Source: Coriaria nepalensis (lineage: Eukaryota; Streptophyta; Magnoliopsida; Cucurbitales; Coriariaceae). From it: a DNA stretch of 64,000 nucleotides. Of this stretch, positions 60,731-64,000 are shown one piece after another (within the stretch, counting starts at the first letter, position 1; each line of letters starts with the position of its first letter). The DNA is taken from the NCBI GenBank assembly GCA_027186245.1, contig CP114488.1, positions 4,228,501 to 4,292,500 on the forward strand, written 5' to 3'. The notes under the pieces are model-generated. The model was not told the origin of the DNA. It saw only the letters and a list, made by a program, of their open reading frames with translations, and made no database searches. The translations under genes were made by a program, and so were the position numbers.

Positions 60731-60815
60731 ATGTGGCGGCAAAGCTCAAAGTGAGTGACAGAAAAAATGGAGCGAGAAAGGCCAAAGTGAGAACCAGAAT
60801 GTGGCGGCAAAGCTC
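60731..60815 (+). repeat. duplicated start-codon segment (68-bp spacing)
   Basis: ATGTGGCGGCAAAGCTC occurs at 60731 and at 60799. Between them AAAGTGAGTGACAGAA and AAAGTGAGAACCAGAA also resemble each other, so the region holds small local duplications around two possible starts with the same first residues (MWRQSS). Confidence 0.75.
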
Positions 60816-62613
60816 GTTCCTAGTAAAACCTTCTTCCTTCTCAAACTTGAATAATGTCGTTCTTTTTTTTTTTCATTCTCGTTCTTATTATTGTTTCTGT
60901 TTTATTTTTTGAAAAACCCTAATCCCCCCATTTTAAAAATGTAGGCAAACACTGATTCTGATCATAGCCTTTCTGGTAATTCTCTCAACATGGCAATTTC
61001 AAAATCTCCTTTTGTACTTGTGTTTGTGATGAGGGTCAATGGCTGTTGTTGTTGTTTATAATCTGGGCAGAGGAGGAAGATAGCGTTTCATTAGGCGAGG
61101 CTGTGGAGAAAACGGTTAGTATTATCTTAATTTCTTTTCAGATTTGCTTGCTTGAAATTTTGGTGGATTATGCTGCGGTCATCAGTTTGCGGATTTGGCT
61201 TTTTGTTTTTTGTTTTTTTGTTTATTTATTTAAGAAATTTATGTTATATAATGGTGTTGCCCGAGTGCTTAGTGATGCTTATTACTGAATTCTGAAAACG
61301 AGCTAGATGGGTGTTTATTTATATATTATTTAAGTAATGCTTGCAATGTGTTAGGTATAGAGGAGTGCTAATTCTGAATTTTGAAACCTTTATCTTCTTG
61401 TTATCATAATGAAAACTGATCGGAGCCTTAATCTTTCACGTGAAACCAAACAGTTTTTCAGAATCCATAAAAACATCACTTCTCCTGCTTAAGTGCCGTA
61501 TCAAATGTTTCGTAGTTCATAACATGTCATCTTGTACTTAAGTGCTGAATCAACATGAAGATGCTATCTATAAAAATTCGTGTTGAAGTGAATTCTTGTT
61601 CAAATGTGCACAAAGATGTTTCTGCTTTCCTTCTAAGCTATAAATTAATGCTTTGATAGGATGAATTTCATCTTCTCTCACAGCTCGATATACTCAAAGG
61701 TATCTGTTTGATCGTTAGTTTTTCATTTAATTCACTTGCATATACTCTGAAAAGGAATTTGCAAACATTTATTTTTATTGACCAAGACAAGACAATCATG
61801 TTCTGTGATGCAGGCAATAATGGACCAAATCATGAAAGAGAAATTGGCAATTTATTATGCAAAGTATGTTTGGGTAAATGTTTAAATATTTTGTTGTTCA
61901 AGCGCTTAGTTTATTAACAAATATGCACGACAAACTCGAAGAATTAGCTTGAAAATGGTAATCAGTTTCATGAAGATGAGATCAATGGTAATGCTAACGA
62001 GAGTAACACTAAGGAAAATGCTTTATTGGACTTGTACGAGGATATAGTATCTGATGATGAGGTCCAAACAAGATTTAAAATGCCTTGAAAGATTGACACT
62101 TGATTTTGCATACACTGGGTTTCTCATTTTATGTTAGGATGTGAAGAATGGTGCTATTTATTCAGAATATAGATAAGATATGTACAGATGCAATTAGAAC
62201 GGTGCTATTTATTCTTGTTTTTGTTATTTTTTCTTTTAATTTATACGCAATTGATGCAATATATTGTGTTGCTTTGGTTGTGCTAATTGTATCTATACAT
62301 ATCTCATCTATAGTCCTATTATCAAGGGTTCAATGTATGAAAATTAGGATAAGTCTCTTTAGAACATGGAATAATACAGATTATAACCCTCTTTGTCATC
62401 TCTTTGGGAAGGGGAAGGGCATGGTCTCAGATTTTCTTTCCACCCATAGTGCTGAAAAGCTAAACCGAAGATATTTTCCTGCTTTTGGAAGTAAAACACA
62501 CGATGGTTCATTCAAATGGTCCACCATTAGTAAAGAAGCTGAGGCACTTGCACATCCGAATGAAAGAATTCCCTTTTCTTCATCTAATTCGAAAGCAAGT
62601 AGCTTATGTAGAG
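60799..62613 (+). CDS. unrecognised multi-exon gene or gene relic
   Basis: No single long frame exists, but GT-AG exons can be chained in one consistent reading. They are 60799-60822 (MWRQSSFL), 60945-60975 plus 61071-61114 (ANTDSDHSLSEEEDSVSLGE), 61684-61699 (LDILK), 61814-61863 (NNGPNHEREIGNLLCK), 61948-62061 (ENGNQFHEDEINGN, then LLDLYEDIVSDDE) and 62412-62613 (GKGMVSDFLSTHSAEKLNRR, YFPAFGS, FKWSTISKEAEA). Every junction keeps phase, and introns start GTAAAA, GTAATT, GTTAGT, GTATCT, GTATGT and GTCCAA (the last a weak donor). The product would be acidic at its N-terminus, then polar, with a basic patch (KLNRR). Without the last junction the frame ends at TGA 62086. I do not recognise the family. 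The 3' end is not found before element F, so the gene may be truncated. Confidence 0.45.
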
Positions 62614-63099
62614 GTGATGTTTTATTCTTTTGCTATTGAATCTGTGTATCATTTCCATATTCTCATTTTCTGCTAAATAAGGCATCACGAGTGTCGTCAA
62701 TTACTGTAGGACAAGATTCTTGAAGTAGGGTTTCTTTTTTTAACTTTTGGACTTGTGGTAGTTGCAACTTTAACCCTTTGTTTTGACATTGAGTTATTTA
62801 AACCCTGGTGTTTTGACTCATGGGAAATTTACCCCTTCAGTCAAAAACTTCCCCACAAATTCTAATGCAGTCTCGAAGTTCATGCGGTAGTTCAATACTC
62901 AACAATGACCCCACTAAGCTGGGTGGAAAGTTTGACGATGCGGGAAAATTGCATGAGTCAAGACACAAAGATTAACCTGCTGCAAGCATAAATTTTGGGG
63001 GTAAAGTTGTAGAGTTCTCATATATTTAAACCTAGAGAGGGAAAAAAATCCACCTCTGGTAGGCTTGGCATGTGACTATGTCTGGACTATAGCTAAAAA
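62614..63099. other. intergenic or intronic; old repeat
   Basis: 62750-62900 has the text TTTAACCCTTTGTTTTGACA, TTTAAACCCTGGTGTTTTGA and TTTACCCCTTCAGTC, typical of a non-autonomous mobile element fragment whose class I cannot name. No coding exon is supported here. Confidence 0.4.
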
Positions 63100-63338
63100 C
63101 AGAGAATGAGGTATGAAATTACTCAACTCATCTTTCTCTATACAGGAATATACAGACTTATAGATCCTTCTAGGATTCAAAATAGGATAATAATCTGCCT
63201 AATTAAGAATAAATAAAAAAGATCCCTATAGTTACTGCTCTAGACCACTAAAGTCTCTATTTATCTAAATATAGCACCTACTTAAATATGGTACATAATT
63301 ATAGCCTAATTCCTAGTATTCGGGTAAGACTTTCAACA
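63100..63338 (-). repeat. copia element F: 3' LTR
   Basis: The right end (63338) reads TGTTGAAAGTCTTACCCG on the - strand, directly after the purine tract CTTGGGAGGGAG, which is a normal copia PPT/LTR junction. The left end near 63100 (CATACCTCATTCTCTG on the - strand) is estimated, because the partner LTR lies outside the window. Confidence 0.65.
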
Positions 63339-63339
63339 C

Positions 63340-64000
63340 TCCCTCCCAAGTTGGCATGAAAATATCTCTCATGGCAAGCTTGTTGACTAAATTCTCATGT
63401 AACGCCTTGGGGAGTCCCTTGGTGAGTATATCGGCTGTTTGGCTAGCTGTAGGTATATAAGACATGCATATCACACCACTGTCTATCTTTTCCTTGATGA
63501 AGTGCTTGTCCACTTCTACATGCTTTGTTCTATCGTGTAGAATAGGATTATGAGTTGTAGAGATTGTTGCCTTGTTGTTACAATACACTTTGATAGGTGT
63601 TGGTGTAGGAACCTTCAATCCTCCTAGGAGTCGCTTAATCCACAATACTTCACATAATTCATGTGCTACCGAGCAAAATTCTATTTCAGCACTACTCCCT
63701 GCCACTGCACTTTATTTCTTACTTCTCCATGTAACCAAATTCCCTCCTACAAAGATACAATAGCCCGAGGTAGATCTTCTGCCACTTATATTACCTGCCC
63801 AACCTGCATCCGTGTAGGCTTCTGCCCAACCTACATCCGTGTAGGCTTCTGCCCAACCTACATCCGTGTAGGCTTCAACTTGAAGATGACCTTTATTTTT
63901 GAACATTAGTCCTGTGCCCGAAGTCCCTTTTAGGTATCTTAAAATTCTGAGCACAGCTTCAAAGTGTGTAGGCCCTAGTGAATGCATGAATCGACTTACA
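63340..64000 (-). pseudogene. copia element F: RNase H end of pol, runs off the window
   Basis: The - strand from the window edge encodes HFEAVLRILRYLKGTSGTGL (RT end), then GRRSTSGYCIFVGGNLVTWRSKK (63712-63800). After a one-base frame change it continues SSAEIEFCSVAHELCEVLWI, VYCNNKATISTTHNPILHDR, TKHVEVDKHFIKEKI and SQTADILTKGLP (63313-63705), the complete RNase H end of a Ty1/copia polyprotein. It is the best-preserved element in the window. Faults are one frameshift near 63708, CNN for CDN at a catalytic position, and a triplicated nine-residue segment (see repeat). Confidence 0.93.
63794..63874 (-). repeat. 27-bp triplication within RNase H of element F
   Basis: Three head-to-tail copies of a 27-base unit (GCCCAACCTACATCCGTGTA plus GGCTTCT), one carrying CTGC for CTAC. 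On the - strand each encodes AEAYTD(V/A)GW, so the segment EAYTDAGWA that normally occurs once is present three times in frame. Confidence 0.9.

Noticed and set aside
62148..62639. 163-codon frame as a single gene
   Set aside because: Its first half is AT-rich, hydrophobic read-through upstream of a likely splice acceptor; only the part from about 62412 looks like coding sequence, and it is placed in the multi-exon model.

Overview
This is nuclear DNA of a flowering plant, most likely a eudicot. It is AT-rich, its host genes have GT-AG introns, and about three quarters of the window is decayed LTR-retrotransposon sequence. Two host genes are well supported. One is a two-exon methionine gamma-lyase on the + strand (51370-54080). 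The other is a single-exon, N-myristoylation-type PADRE/DUF4228 protein on the - strand (58157-58867). A third, unrecognised multi-exon gene or gene relic can be pieced together from short exons at about 60799-62613 (+).

Region by region: 1-1890 holds a decayed coding remnant. 1894-10878 is a - strand Ty1/copia element (called A) with recognisable LTRs, PPT, gag, protease, integrase, RT, RNase H and PBS. 10879-14505 shows no gene. 14506-20961 is a second, truncated - strand copia element (B); its 3' LTR is broken by a DNA element with long terminal inverted repeats (about 15756-17035). 20962-43797 is a nest of repeats. An outer - strand LTR holds a + strand solo LTR flanked by GATCT target duplications. 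That solo LTR is split by a - strand copia element (C, 24121-40427). C is split by a + strand Ty3/gypsy element (about 28490-35520). The gypsy RT domain is split by another + strand solo LTR (30709-32588). To the right, 42012-48876 is a + strand copia element (D) with a large internal deletion. 48877-50990 shows no gene.

The gene-rich right third starts at 51 kb: methionine gamma-lyase, a truncated + strand copia element (E, 54932-57600) abutting a copia RNase H fragment in the opposite orientation, the PADRE gene, the unrecognised gene, and finally the 3' end of a - strand copia element (F) that runs off the window.

None of the transposon coding regions is intact. Elements B, C, D, both solo LTRs and the outer LTR belong to one related LTR family (about 1.9-2.0 kb, beginning TAAAAG and ending TTAACA). 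The family has therefore inserted repeatedly, in both orientations, at one place. The most unusual structures are the five-level nest, the near-palindrome of adjacent inverted LTRs at 22.5-26.1 kb, the GC-rich islands that recur between PBS and gag in three copia elements, and a 27-bp triplication inside the RNase H of element F.
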